A DNA stretch of 64,000 nt. It comes from an uncultured Rikenellaceae bacterium. Its GTDB lineage: Bacteria; Bacteroidota; Bacteroidia; Bacteroidales; Rikenellaceae. Positions 9,855 to 18,424 of the stretch are shown here, in pieces. The notes below the pieces were generated by a model that saw only the letters and a program-made list of their open reading frames with translations, did no database searches and was not told where the DNA came from. Position numbers and translations under genes: made by a program. The DNA lies in assembly GCA_944321925.1 (NCBI GenBank), contig CALUND010000002.1, positions 124,001 through 188,000 of the forward strand, written 5' to 3'. Each line of letters begins with the position of its first letter. Within the stretch, counting starts at the first letter, position 1.

Positions 9855-11131
9855 TGACCTATGGTATGATTCAATTCGTAAATAGCTTTCAACAGTTCAA
9901 TTTCCCGTGCACTGCGCGCCGCAGCAGCCGCATCCTCCTCGGTGATGGTCTTGAGCAGGTCGTTGGTATCGATCACGCCGTTGCGCAACTTCGACTCCGC
10001 AGCCTCACGCACCGAACGACGCAACGCCACGATGCGGTCGTCATCGGCGAGCGCACGACGCAAACGCGCGATCTCGCCACTCTCCTGAGCCGCCTGCAAG
10101 CGGTTGTTAAAAAGAAAAACATCCCGTTGCACCTCGAGCTGTTGCCGGGCGTTCCGCAGTTTATTCAACGAGTTGCGCTGCGTATAATAGGCGCCGAAAT
10201 TCCACGACATTCTCACACCGACCAGTGCATTCCACGTCCACTGGCGGTCGACCATACTCTCCAGGAAATCGAGACCCGGATAGCCGTAATAACCCTGCGC
10301 GAAAAGTCCGATGCGGGGCATTACGGAGGAACGGACCAACTTCTCCCGAGCGGCCAATGTTCCCTGACGCGCATCGAGCAGTGCCAACTCCGGACGATTC
10401 ACCTCTCCGGTGTGCAACTGGAGCTCCACGGGCCGTTCCAGCCGTTCGTCACCCAGCTCTTTCCCGACAAAGAGCGAAAGCATACGTCGGTAGCTCTCCC
10501 GCACCGTCTCGACCCCGTCGAGCTGCTGGCCTACGGACAGGAGCTCCGCCTCCACAGCGTCGGCATCGCTCTGCATAGCCACTCCGCTGCGTTGCAATGC
10601 CTGCACCTTCTCCAGACTGCTGCGCAACAATTCGATCGTAAGTTCCATCTGTGCGATCCGCTCCTCCAGCAACAAAATACCGAAATAGAGCTCATCCACC
10701 CGACCTTCGAGCGCATAAAGATCGACATCCACCGAACGCAAGGCCTCGGTCTCCTCCGCTTCGGCAGCCAACCGATCGGCGCGGGTCTTGCCTCCATCCC
10801 AAATCGTCTGGCTGAGCTCCAACTGGATTTTGTACTGATCCCGACTCAATCCCTCCATTTCGATACCCTGCAGGGTCAACAGATCGGTCAATACGTCGGG
10901 ATAGGAGGGAACGGCCGTCTGCCACGTGGCCTGCGTCGACAAAACGAATTGCGGCAGATAGGCTCGCCGGGCATTCGATACCGTATATTCGGTCGCCAGG
11001 CGAATCAGATCGTACCGTCTTACCTCCGGATAGTGCTCCCGGGCCAGCTGCCGGCACGTATCGAGCGTGAGTTGCGCATGGGCGCCGACGGCAACGAAAA
11101 GCGAGCAACAGATAAAAAACAAGCGTCTCAT
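9851..11131 (-). CDS. TolC-family outer-membrane efflux protein
   Basis: 426 residues with signal peptide MRRLFFICCSLFVAVGAHAQ. Two repeated OEP domains of long helices with RAYLPQF and VMPRIGLFAQGYYGYPG beta-strand segments characteristic of TolC-like trimers. It forms the outer-membrane duct for the ABC-HlyD exporter encoded downstream. It overlaps tetR upstream by 4 bp and hlyD downstream by 4 bp, so expression of the whole set is coupled to the regulator. Confidence 0.92.
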   Translation of the reverse strand: MRRLFFICCSLFVAVGAHAQLTLDTCRQLAREHYPEVRRYDLIRLATEYTVSNARRAYLPQFVLSTQATWQTAVPSYPDVLTDLLTLQGIEMEGLSRDQYKIQLELSQTIWDGGKTRADRLAAEAEETEALRSVDVDLYALEGRVDELYFGILLLEERIAQMELTIELLRSSLEKVQALQRSGVAMQSDADAVEAELLSVGQQLDGVETVRESYRRMLSLFVGKELGDERLERPVELQLHTGEVNRPELALLDARQGTLAAREKLVRSSVMPRIGLFAQGYYGYPGLDFLESMVDRQWTWNALVGVRMSWNFGAYYTQRNSLNKLRNARQQLEVQRDVFLFNNRLQAAQESGEIARLRRALADDDRIVALRRSVREAAESKLRNGVIDTNDLLKTITEEDAAAAARSAREIELLKAIYELNHTIGQ

Positions 11132-11763
11132 AATGTCGTCTTTTTAACTCTTCTAAGGATCAATTCGACGTTTTCCCGTTTGCGCTCCGCAAAAAAACGT
11201 TCCCGGTCGGCTGTCAAATCGCCGAGGATCGGCTCGATGATCGGATAGGCGATAAACAGGAAAATATTGAGAGAGATGATATCAAGCATCAGCATGCGTG
11301 CATCGACCGGTTCTGTCTGCTGTTTTGCGGCCGAATCGTCGAGCTCCCGCTGCAAATCGACGAACAGCACCGCCGTGATCTCTTCGATCCGTTTACGCAT
11401 CTTATCGTAACGCTCCGGACGGGAAAAGACCTCGTTCACAATGAAACGGGGCAGATCGGGATTGGCTACGAGGAAATCGAAATGGCGCTCCACGCCGTTG
11501 CGCAACCGTTCGAGCAGCGGAAGGTTCGGATCACCGAAAGCGGCCGTCAGCACCGAATCGCCCATCTGGCGAATCTTTTCATCGAGAATCCGTTCGAAGA
11601 TATTCTCTTTGGTGCGAAAATAGTAGTGCAACATGGCATGCGTCACACCGGCGGCCTCGGCAATCGAAGTGGTCCGTGCTCCGACGAATCCCTTGGTCAG
11701 GAACTCCCGCTCCGCTGCCAAAAGGATGGCCTGTTCTTTTGAGTTTGTCTGCGTTTTATCCAC
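11128..11763 (-). CDS. TetR-family transcriptional regulator
   Basis: 211 residues. An N-terminal TetR helix-turn-helix spans about residues 10-60 (ILLAAEREFLTKGFVGARTT, then SIAEAAGVTHAMLHYYFRTK), with a variable ligand-binding C-terminal half. It is the first gene of the efflux operon and overlaps the TolC-like gene by 4 bp. A palindrome at its promoter is a plausible operator, suggesting that it represses itself and the whole operon until an exported ligand binds. The ligand is unknown. The context resembles E. coli cecR with ybhGFSR. Confidence 0.94.
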   Translation of the reverse strand: MDKTQTNSKEQAILLAAEREFLTKGFVGARTTSIAEAAGVTHAMLHYYFRTKENIFERILDEKIRQMGDSVLTAAFGDPNLPLLERLRNGVERHFDFLVANPDLPRFIVNEVFSRPERYDKMRKRIEEITAVLFVDLQRELDDSAAKQQTEPVDARMLMLDIISLNIFLFIAYPIIEPILGDLTADRERFFAERKRENVELILRRVKKTTL

Positions 11764-11803
11764 AATCTTCCTTTCTTTCCCCGGAATCGGATTTGTTAAC
11801 TTA

Positions 11804-11830
11804 TTTGTTTAACAATATTGTTATTACAAA
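11804..11830. promoter_or_regulatory. Palindromic operator candidate for the TetR regulator
   Basis: TAACAATATTGTTA at 11810-11823 is a perfect 14-bp palindrome, flanked by TTTGT (11804-11808) and ACAAA (11826-11830) arms that extend the dyad with one base of asymmetry. It lies about 45 bp upstream of the tetR ATG, just downstream of the candidate -7 box, where binding would block initiation. Assignment to this TetR is inferred from position. Confidence 0.65.
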
Positions 11831-11834
11831 GTAA
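11828..11834 (-). promoter_or_regulatory. Candidate -7 box of the efflux operon
   Basis: The minus strand reads TACTTTG, one base short of TAnnTTTG, with a TTG about 21 bp upstream as a possible -33 element. The palindrome starts immediately downstream, over the expected transcription start. Confidence 0.45.
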
Positions 11835-12139
11835 AACATTGTTTCGATAACTTCCAAGAATCGTTCGATTTTTCTTTCCGGGTCTTTTTTTACCGATGCA
11901 AATAAGCTGCAACTCTCCGGGAAAAACGAGAGAACCGAAAAGGAAAACAGGAACCGAACCCTCCTGCCTGCAAGGATCCGATCATCCCGCCCTCAGCAGA
12001 ACCCGCCCGACAATCGTCCGCAGAGCAGCGCAGAGTACAGGTAACCGATACTCGTACCCCGGCTCCTCTCTTCCGAAACAGAATAAGCTGCAAAATGAAA
12101 TTTCACGATATCCCGCAAACAACGGCACGGGAAAAAGAG
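11835..12139. other. Intergenic region between divergent tetR and thioredoxin-like gene
   Basis: About 300 bp with no supported gene. The minus-strand side holds the upstream part of the tetR promoter; the remainder shows only short chance frames. Confidence 0.5.
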
Positions 12140-12147
12140 TATCTTTG
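12140..12147 (+). promoter_or_regulatory. -7 box for the thioredoxin-like gene
   Basis: TATCTTTG is an exact TAnnTTTG match about 170 bp upstream of the chosen start. Because it lies inside the longest open frame (from 12095), it shows that the real start must be further downstream. Confidence 0.6.
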
Positions 12148-12316
12148 TAGAAACGGGACCTGCCCCGATCCGCATCGTACGAAAAAACGATCCGTACGAA
12201 TACTCCGGGCTTCATTCGCGGCAACGATGAAACGCAAGAGAGAACCTCGTTTACGAATCGTTACCGACATTCGAATGAACAACAAGAGAACCAACATGCT
12301 ACAAACGAAACACAAT

Positions 12317-13618
12317 ATGAAACGCAGCTATTCCATGAGATATTTTTCACCTCTTTTGCTGATCAGCATACTGTTTCTGCCTTTCGTTTCGCCTGCTGCA
12401 GAACCACAGCGCATGTGCCGACTCGAAGGCATCGTTCACGATCGGCCGGAGACACGGGAAGTGCTCGTCTTGCCGGCCAATCGCGACCTGCTCGTCAGCG
12501 ACTACGTCGTGCTTCCTGTCGAAGCGGGGAAATTCCACGGCGAAATTCCGATACCCGTCCAACCGGAAGTCTACCAGCTTGTTTTCCGCGAAGAGATTGA
12601 CGAGGGAGACCCGAAGCCGGTCTATTTCATCCCGGACAAAGGAACCCTGCGCTTTCAACTCTACCCATCCGAACGTCACACCGAAAACCAGGTCTCGGGA
12701 AAGGGTGAAAACAAAAAATTGCAAGCCCTGGTGGCCCAACGCAACCGGATCTTCTCCTCGTATGATCGCATAACAGCCGGCTTGTACGGGAAAAAGCTCT
12801 CCCCGACCTACTACACGGCCCGTTTCATCGAACTCGACAGCCTGCTCCGGAACACCTTTTCGGAGGGAGGCAGTCTCTCCGGCGACCTGATCACCGAATA
12901 CAACCGGATGATTCAGGACTCGAGCTGCATGACTCCATCCGGATTGGATGCGATTCGCGAGATCGACTCCCTCTATGAACAGAGTCAAAAAGCGCTCTAT
13001 GCCTACATCGAGCGGAATCCCTCCATCGGAGCCTACTATCTCGTACGGACCGACTTCAACACTACCCGTCCACTTCTCCGCACACTCGCTGCGACTGCCT
13101 ATACGGAGCTGTTCCGAAAACGGTACGCCGAACACCCCTACACCTCCGACATCGAAACCATGATCTCCGCACGGGGCGTAGTGCCGGGAAGCCACGTTCC
13201 CGACTTCACCGCTCCCGACATTTATGGACGCATCCACCGTCTCTCGGAAGAGATCAACGGCAAAGTGGCTCTCATCAACCTGTGGGCTTCGTGGTGCGCA
13301 CCGAGCCGCAACAACGGCAGTGCTGCGATTCCGCTCTACTACCGTTTCAAAAACAGAGGATTTACCGTGGTCAGCGTGGCGCGCGAACGGGATGATCTCT
13401 CGTTTGCCCGCGCACAGGAAGAGGATCGCTATCCTTGGCTCTGTCTTATCGACCTGAAGGGCGAAAACCGCATCTGGGAGCGTTACGGAGCCCCGCTCGA
13501 CGGAGGCATGCAGGTGCTCGTGGATGAAAAGGGAACAATTCTGGCAATCAATCCCACCATCCGGGAACTGCTCGACCTGCTGAACAAAAAACTTCCACCA
13601 AACATTCCTAAAAGATAG
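12317..13618 (+). CDS. Secreted thioredoxin-fold protein with incomplete CxxC
   Basis: 433 residues from ATG 12317, chosen because it starts a good signal peptide (MKRSYSMRYFSPLLLISILF, then LPFVSPAAE) and lies downstream of the -7 box; ATG 12275 is possible. A DUF4369-like beta domain is followed by a helical middle and a C-terminal TlpA/thioredoxin domain (VPDFTAPDIYGRIHRLSEEI onwards). The active-site motif reads WCAPS: Cys327 is present but the second Cys is Ser330, and the usual cis-Pro region (GAPLDGGMQ) is also atypical. It is therefore probably not a normal disulfide reductase. The next gene encodes another secreted protein. Confidence 0.8.
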   Translation: MKRSYSMRYFSPLLLISILFLPFVSPAAEPQRMCRLEGIVHDRPETREVLVLPANRDLLVSDYVVLPVEAGKFHGEIPIPVQPEVYQLVFREEIDEGDPKPVYFIPDKGTLRFQLYPSERHTENQVSGKGENKKLQALVAQRNRIFSSYDRITAGLYGKKLSPTYYTARFIELDSLLRNTFSEGGSLSGDLITEYNRMIQDSSCMTPSGLDAIREIDSLYEQSQKALYAYIERNPSIGAYYLVRTDFNTTRPLLRTLAATAYTELFRKRYAEHPYTSDIETMISARGVVPGSHVPDFTAPDIYGRIHRLSEEINGKVALINLWASWCAPSRNNGSAAIPLYYRFKNRGFTVVSVARERDDLSFARAQEEDRYPWLCLIDLKGENRIWERYGAPLDGGMQVLVDEKGTILAINPTIRELLDLLNKKLPPNIPKR

Positions 13619-13755
13619 GTCTCCGAGACGAACGACGGTCCATGCGCTCCTCTCCAAGAGATCTCCCCAAACGGACGGAGCGGATACGGACACCCAACGA
13701 CGACCGCCCGCGATTCCTCAAACGACAAAACCAGAAACCTAACAAGTAAAAACAG

Positions 13756-14697
13756 ATGAAAAGATTAACGATCGTCCTCACGCTGCTTCTTCTCGGCTGG
13801 AGCACGCAAACGGAGGCACAAACGCTCACCGCAGCCACGTACAACGTCAGGTATGACAGCCGGACTGACTCCACCAAAGGCAATGGCTGGCAGCAGCGCA
13901 GTCCTTACCTGTGTCAGCTCATACGTTTCCACGATTTCGATATTTTCGGCGCGCAGGAGGTGACCCATCGCCAACTGCTTGACATGCTCGACGCCCTGCC
14001 CGGATACGCCTACATCGGCGTGGGACGCAACGATGGTAAAACTGGCGGTGAATACTCCCCCGTCTTCTACAAAAAAGATCGTTTCAAACTGCTCGACAGC
14101 GGGACCTTCTGGCTCTCGGAGACTCCGGAAACGCCCAGTAAAGGATGGGATGCCGTACTTCCGCGCATCTGCAGCTGGGGACACTTCCGCGACCTGGAGA
14201 GCGGACGACGTTTCTGGTTCTTCAACCTGCACATGGACCATCGGGGCGTCAAGGCACGCGAAGAGAGCGCCAAACTCGTTCTGTCGGTCATCCGGGAGAA
14301 ATGCGGCGACGAACCGGTCATCCTGACGGGCGATTTCAACGTCAACCAGAAGAGTTCCGTCTACCGGATTCTCGCCGAATCGAACACCGTGGAGGACTCC
14401 TATCAGAAAACGGAATTCCGCTACGCCGTGACGGGCACGTTCAACTCCTTCAATCCCAACTCGAACACCTCGAGCCGGATCGACCACATTTTCGTCACGC
14501 CCGATATTCGGGTCGAACGCTACGGCATCCTCACCGACAGCTACCGGACCCAGGAGAAGAGTTCGCGCGAAGTGGACGCCACCGATTTTCCGAAAGAGGT
14601 GAAACTCCGTCAGAGCGTTGCCCGAATGCCCTCCGACCACTTTCCCGTCGTGACGGTACTGGAGTTGACAAAGGCATCGAAAAATTCAAAAAAATAG
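13756..14697 (+). CDS. Secreted endonuclease/exonuclease/phosphatase (EEP) family protein
   Basis: 313 residues with signal peptide MKRLTIVLTLLLLGWSTQTE. The EEP fold is clear: TAATYNVRYD at the N-terminus, the metal-binding Glu in DIFGAQEV, FNLHMDHRGVKAREESA, the TGDFNV motif, RIDHIFV and the terminal PSDHFPV. These are the catalytic Asp, Asn and His residues of the DNase I/sphingomyelinase-like superfamily. Bacteroidetes secrete many such proteins; the substrate could be nucleic acid, phospholipid or a phosphosugar. It lies 137 bp after the thioredoxin-like gene with no visible promoter between. Confidence 0.9.
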   Translation: MKRLTIVLTLLLLGWSTQTEAQTLTAATYNVRYDSRTDSTKGNGWQQRSPYLCQLIRFHDFDIFGAQEVTHRQLLDMLDALPGYAYIGVGRNDGKTGGEYSPVFYKKDRFKLLDSGTFWLSETPETPSKGWDAVLPRICSWGHFRDLESGRRFWFFNLHMDHRGVKAREESAKLVLSVIREKCGDEPVILTGDFNVNQKSSVYRILAESNTVEDSYQKTEFRYAVTGTFNSFNPNSNTSSRIDHIFVTPDIRVERYGILTDSYRTQEKSSREVDATDFPKEVKLRQSVARMPSDHFPVVTVLELTKASKNSKK

Positions 14698-14768
14698 TCG
14701 TGATCCCGTCGCTGTCGGAGCCGGACGAGGAACGGCAAACCCGACAACCAACAGATTCGACAAAGAGC

Positions 14769-14802
14769 AAAAGGGTGTGTCCCGTAGAGGACACACCCTT
14801 TT
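14769..14802. terminator. Strong bidirectional terminator
   Basis: AAAAGGGTGTGTCC at 14769-14782 pairs perfectly with GGACACACCCTTTT at 14789-14802 around a 6-nt loop. With A-tract on one side and T-tract on the other it should stop transcription from both convergent genes. Confidence 0.92.
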
Positions 14803-14950
14803 GAATCCGTTGGGTTGAACAAACCGGAGTATTCTACAGACAACGGCGTGGAAATTCCTGAGTTCAGATCTGTTTCACAAAGTCCGGAAACCGGATATCT
14901 CCATTCCGCCGCATTCTGCACGCCACTCCGCGATTCGGCGAAGGACGATT

Positions 14951-14966
14951 CCTCCACCCCTGGAGG
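14951..14966. other. Short perfect hairpin downstream of the TlpA lipoprotein gene
   Basis: CCTCCA, loop CCCC, TGGAGG, 27 bp beyond the minus-strand stop at 14993. It has no T-tract, so any role as a terminator or 3' stabiliser is uncertain. Confidence 0.35.
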
Positions 14967-14992
14967 CGCAATCTACAGGAGAGATCGAGGCC

Positions 14993-16891
14993 CTATTTTC
15001 CCCCATTTATCATCTTTTTCAGTTCGGGCTCCATCCGATAGGGAGAACGCAGGTCGTTGCGAAGCTCGTAGTGACCCGACTTGTCCACCAACACATAGGA
15101 AGGAATACCGTCCAATCCGAACTTCTTGCCGATGTAGTCCCACTGCTCCTGATTCAACCGATAGTGTTTGCCCCGTATGCCAGGAATCATCTCCATATAG
15201 ACATCGAGCGGCGAGGTTTCGTTGGCAATGTAGACCCACACCAGGTCATCGCTCTTCAGTTCATTGTCTTTCAGAGGCTCATTGGCCTTGATGGCCGAAC
15301 GGCAGGGACCGCACCAGGTGTTCCAGAAGTCCACCAAAACGACTTTGCCCTTGTATGGCGCGATGATGGCATCGAAAAGTTGTTCCAGGGCGACCTCAGG
15401 CGTCTTCTCGATAACGGACTCCTTTTCGTTCAACTTCAGAAGAGCCTCTACATTCTCCTGCATCTTCAGGAGCGCCTCCCGATAGAAGGGATCCTGCAGG
15501 TTATCGAGACTCTTCAAGTCATCGTCGGTCAGCGCTGCGTTAGACGCTTTTTTCACCAACGGCAACGCGAGTCTCAGATCGGAGGCAAAAGAGCCTTCCA
15601 AACCGGCCTCCTCGGGCCATTCGATGTCCGGATCGGTCAAAGCGACTACATAACCGGTGATATCGTCACCCATCAACAACATCGGATCGACAACCGGGAA
15701 GAGTTTGCACAGTTCCGCCCGATTCTCCGCCGTCAGCGGATCGATCTTCACATCCAACGGTTTGGAGTAATCCCACTGGTTTTTGACGGTCCTGTAATTG
15801 CGTTCGCGGATGTTGTCTCCCAAAGCGATGGCCATCACAGCCTCCTGCTTCAATTTCAACATCTCCATCTCCTTGGCCACAGGCGACAGATCGGAACGAG
15901 CAACACTGTCGGAAAGCGCCTGGAAGGAGTTGATGACATACTGGGTATATTCGGCTGCACTCATTCTGTAGTCGGCAAACTTTCCGTTAAACAGGTTCAG
16001 GCTATAACCCGGCTTCCATCGCAACGAAACGGGGATCAGGCCGGCATAGGTGCCCGAAGAGTAGCACAGAGGGACCAGATCAAACAAAGGCAAGTTTTTC
16101 GTCATCACCCGACGAGCCATCAGCATTTGCCCACTCCACGAGGAATTCACATAGATATCGACCTCTTCGCCCGGAGCCAGCCACGTCTCTCCGAATCCCA
16201 TATCACCGAGGTTGATCACCGCAAAAGCGATACCGTACTGCCAGAATCTGAATTCGACCGTGCCCGTCTCAGGATCGACGGCAGACGTATAGGACTGCTG
16301 ACTGTTCATCAGGGTATTGAGATAGAGTTCGACCTTCTTGATCGATTCCCGCTGATCGTTCGGAAGATGGATGTGCAGCACCGTTTCACCCACTTTGAAT
16401 ATCGGGGCGGGCAGAGGATCCGGAGCCGTTTCGGTATTACGGCAGACGGACGAGGGCGTGCCGGCAGGGGGTCCGAATTTCTTTTCTCCCGTCAGATCGA
16501 CGCCATACAACTTGAAGTTGGGATCGATGAAGTCAAACGAACGAGCTTTCTTCGGCAGTGGTTCGAAGAAAAAGACAAAAAAAGCCTCTCCCGTTTCGGA
16601 GACCAACACGCGGGAGTCAACCGGAGTTTCCGGCGTCTCGATCAGGGCATATTTCTTTCCATCGGCCTGCAGGTAGACGTCGGAGCTGATCTCTATAAAA
16701 CTGCGTGGCCGGGAATTGGCCTCCACATAGAGCACAGTCGCCGTATCGGTCTGTTCAATTTTGGAGATGTCGAGCGTCATGGTATTGGCCGACTCGATCA
16801 GAGGATACTCAACGCTCTTATTGCGTTGCACACAGGCTGTGAAGCACCACAAAACCACAGCTACCGTCAGAAAAGCACTTTTTTTACACAT
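14993..16891 (-). CDS. TlpA-family thioredoxin lipoprotein
   Basis: 632 residues from ATG 16891 (MCKKSAFLTVAVVLWCFTAC), chosen because it gives a lipobox FTAC; a longer frame to 16927 would add 12 residues ahead of the signal. A large N-terminal beta-rich and helical region without a familiar catalytic motif precedes a C-terminal thioredoxin domain with VLVDFWNTWCGPCRSAIKAN, intact CGPC at 527-530, and a cis-Pro in DGIPSYVLVD. It is probably anchored in the periplasm and acts in thiol-disulfide exchange. It contrasts with the degenerate paralog at 12317-13618. Confidence 0.88.
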   Translation of the reverse strand: MCKKSAFLTVAVVLWCFTACVQRNKSVEYPLIESANTMTLDISKIEQTDTATVLYVEANSRPRSFIEISSDVYLQADGKKYALIETPETPVDSRVLVSETGEAFFVFFFEPLPKKARSFDFIDPNFKLYGVDLTGEKKFGPPAGTPSSVCRNTETAPDPLPAPIFKVGETVLHIHLPNDQRESIKKVELYLNTLMNSQQSYTSAVDPETGTVEFRFWQYGIAFAVINLGDMGFGETWLAPGEEVDIYVNSSWSGQMLMARRVMTKNLPLFDLVPLCYSSGTYAGLIPVSLRWKPGYSLNLFNGKFADYRMSAAEYTQYVINSFQALSDSVARSDLSPVAKEMEMLKLKQEAVMAIALGDNIRERNYRTVKNQWDYSKPLDVKIDPLTAENRAELCKLFPVVDPMLLMGDDITGYVVALTDPDIEWPEEAGLEGSFASDLRLALPLVKKASNAALTDDDLKSLDNLQDPFYREALLKMQENVEALLKLNEKESVIEKTPEVALEQLFDAIIAPYKGKVVLVDFWNTWCGPCRSAIKANEPLKDNELKSDDLVWVYIANETSPLDVYMEMIPGIRGKHYRLNQEQWDYIGKKFGLDGIPSYVLVDKSGHYELRNDLRSPYRMEPELKKMINGGK

Positions 16892-16934
16892 AACAAGGTT
16901 CGATTGATGAATTACACCGAGATTCAAGTATTTT

Positions 16935-16955
16935 TAACTTTGTCCAACAAAGATA
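16935..16955. promoter_or_regulatory. Two facing -7 boxes upstream of the TlpA lipoprotein gene
   Basis: On the minus strand TATCTTTG (16955-16948) fits TAnnTTTG and is well placed for the TlpA gene. On the plus strand TAACTTTG (16935-16942) fits too, so the two boxes face each other around CTTTG-TCCAA-CAAAG. The minus box probably serves the TlpA gene, with a TTG about 22 bp upstream; no plus-strand gene follows. Confidence 0.5.
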
Positions 16956-17308
16956 TACAAAAAAAATATGTACTATGCAATACAAATTTCATTTAATCGC
17001 AAAATAAAATTTCCGCAACGTGTGTCCGGAGACCTCCACTCTTCCAGCAAATCGCCTCAAATGAACAACTTGGCCGAATGGGTGAACCACCAAAAATAAA
17101 AGCAGAATTTTCGCTTCGCTCAGGTCAGACAACGCTCCAAATGTCTATGGAAAGCCCTACTTACCGACGGACCGAAATTCGCATTCACCGAATTCGGTTT
17201 GCGGCTACAACACCCGGGATATCCTCCCCGAATAATAAAATAGGCCTGCAATCGGCCTATCCAAAAATACACCTGCAACTCAACGGAGCGATACGGCGGG
17301 ACGACCGG
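16956..17308. other. Intergenic region between TlpA gene and asnA terminator
   Basis: About 350 bp, AT-rich at the left. An open frame at 17078-17326 lacks recognisable features and overlaps the terminator, so it is not called. A perfect 7-bp hairpin, ATAGGCC at 17240-17246 with GGCCTAT at 17254-17260, is followed on the minus strand by TTTTATTATT and may be a second asnA terminator. Confidence 0.45.
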
Positions 17309-17357
17309 AAAAAACGAGAAGGGTGAGCGCCACATCCTGTTTCGGCACCCACCCTTC
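17309..17357 (-). terminator. Terminator of the tyrS-asnA operon
   Basis: CACCCTTC at 17350-17357 pairs with GAAGGGTG at 17318-17325; on the minus strand the stem is followed by TTTTTT (17314-17309). It starts 20 bp after the asnA stop. Confidence 0.8.
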
Positions 17358-17376
17358 CTGTTGTATCGGCCCGTGG

Positions 17377-18414
17377 TCAGACCAGTTCGATTCCGGCCTC
17401 CCGACAAACCGCACGCATTTCGTCGGACCAGATGCTGCTCTGAATCTCTCCGATATGGGCTTTGCGCAACAGGTACATACACAACCGCGACTGCCCGATT
17501 CCGCCTCCGATCGTACAAGGCAGTTCGCCTGCCAGCAGACGACGGTGGAAATAGAGTTCCGATTTCCACTCCTGACCTCGCAGAGCCAACTGGCGCCGCA
17601 GAGCCTCCTCATCGACACGAATACCCATGCTCGACACCTCGAAAGCGCTCTCCAACAACGGATTCCAGAGCAATATATCTCCGTTCAGGCCATACTGACC
17701 CTCCTCATTGGGGGTGCTCCAGTCGTCATAATCGGCTGCACGGCCATCGTGCGGTTTTCCGTCGCTCAATTCGCGGCCGATGCCCATCACGAATACCGCT
17801 CCATGTTCGCGGACCACAGCATTCTCGCGCTCCTTGGGCGACAGACCGGGATAACGGTCGAGCAGCTCCTGCGAGTGGATGAAAAAGATATCTTCGGGCA
17901 ACTGCGGCTCGAGTTGCGGAAACTCCACGTAGAGTTTGTTTTCGGTCACCTTGATCGACTCGTAGATGCGACGCACGGTCTGTTTCAGGAAGGCGATGTT
18001 GCGATCCTCGCGCCGAATCACCTTTTCCCAGTCCCACTGATCCACGTAGAGCGAATGGATGTTGTCCAGCTCCTCGTCGGGACGAAGCGCATTCATGTCG
18101 GTGTAGATTCCGCGACCGGGCATCGTTCCCATCTCGGCGAGTTTGAGCCGTTTCCACTTCGCCAGGGAGTGTACCACCTCGGCCCGACGCTCATCGAGAT
18201 CCTTGATCGGAAACGAGACCGGACGCTCCACGCTGTTCAGATCGTCGTTGATACCGGTCCCCTGCAGGACAACCATCGGAGCCGTCACCCGCAGCAGCAC
18301 CAACTGTGCGGAGAGATTCTCCTGGAACATATCCTTTACATATTTGATCGCTTTCTCGGTGTTCTCCACCCCGCCGAGCAGATTCCTGTATCCTTTGGGC
18401 AAAATGAGCGCCAT
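17377..18414 (-). CDS. asnA: Aspartate--ammonia ligase
   Basis: 345 residues, normal for AsnA. It makes asparagine from aspartate, ammonia and ATP in the cytoplasm, using a class II aminoacyl-tRNA-synthetase-like fold. Recognisable family segments are TAPMVVLQGTGINDDLN, FPIKDLDERRAEVVHSLAKW, GIYTDMNALRPDEELDNIHS, YVDQWDWEKVI and the C-terminal TIGGGIGQSRLCMYLL. It lies 10 bp after tyrS on the same strand and should share its promoter; both are amino-acid/translation genes. A terminator follows. Confidence 0.97.
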   Translation of the reverse strand: MALILPKGYRNLLGGVENTEKAIKYVKDMFQENLSAQLVLLRVTAPMVVLQGTGINDDLNSVERPVSFPIKDLDERRAEVVHSLAKWKRLKLAEMGTMPGRGIYTDMNALRPDEELDNIHSLYVDQWDWEKVIRREDRNIAFLKQTVRRIYESIKVTENKLYVEFPQLEPQLPEDIFFIHSQELLDRYPGLSPKERENAVVREHGAVFVMGIGRELSDGKPHDGRAADYDDWSTPNEEGQYGLNGDILLWNPLLESAFEVSSMGIRVDEEALRRQLALRGQEWKSELYFHRRLLAGELPCTIGGGIGQSRLCMYLLRKAHIGEIQSSIWSDEMRAVCREAGIELV

Positions 18415-18424
18415 GGTCCGACAA

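Noticed and set aside
15071..16996. 641-residue plus-strand frame
   Set aside because: Antisense to the TlpA lipoprotein gene, which has a lipobox and CGPC; the plus frame has no domain.
17078..17326. 82-residue plus-strand frame upstream of asnA
   Set aside because: No motif or signal, no promoter, and it runs through the asnA terminator hairpins.
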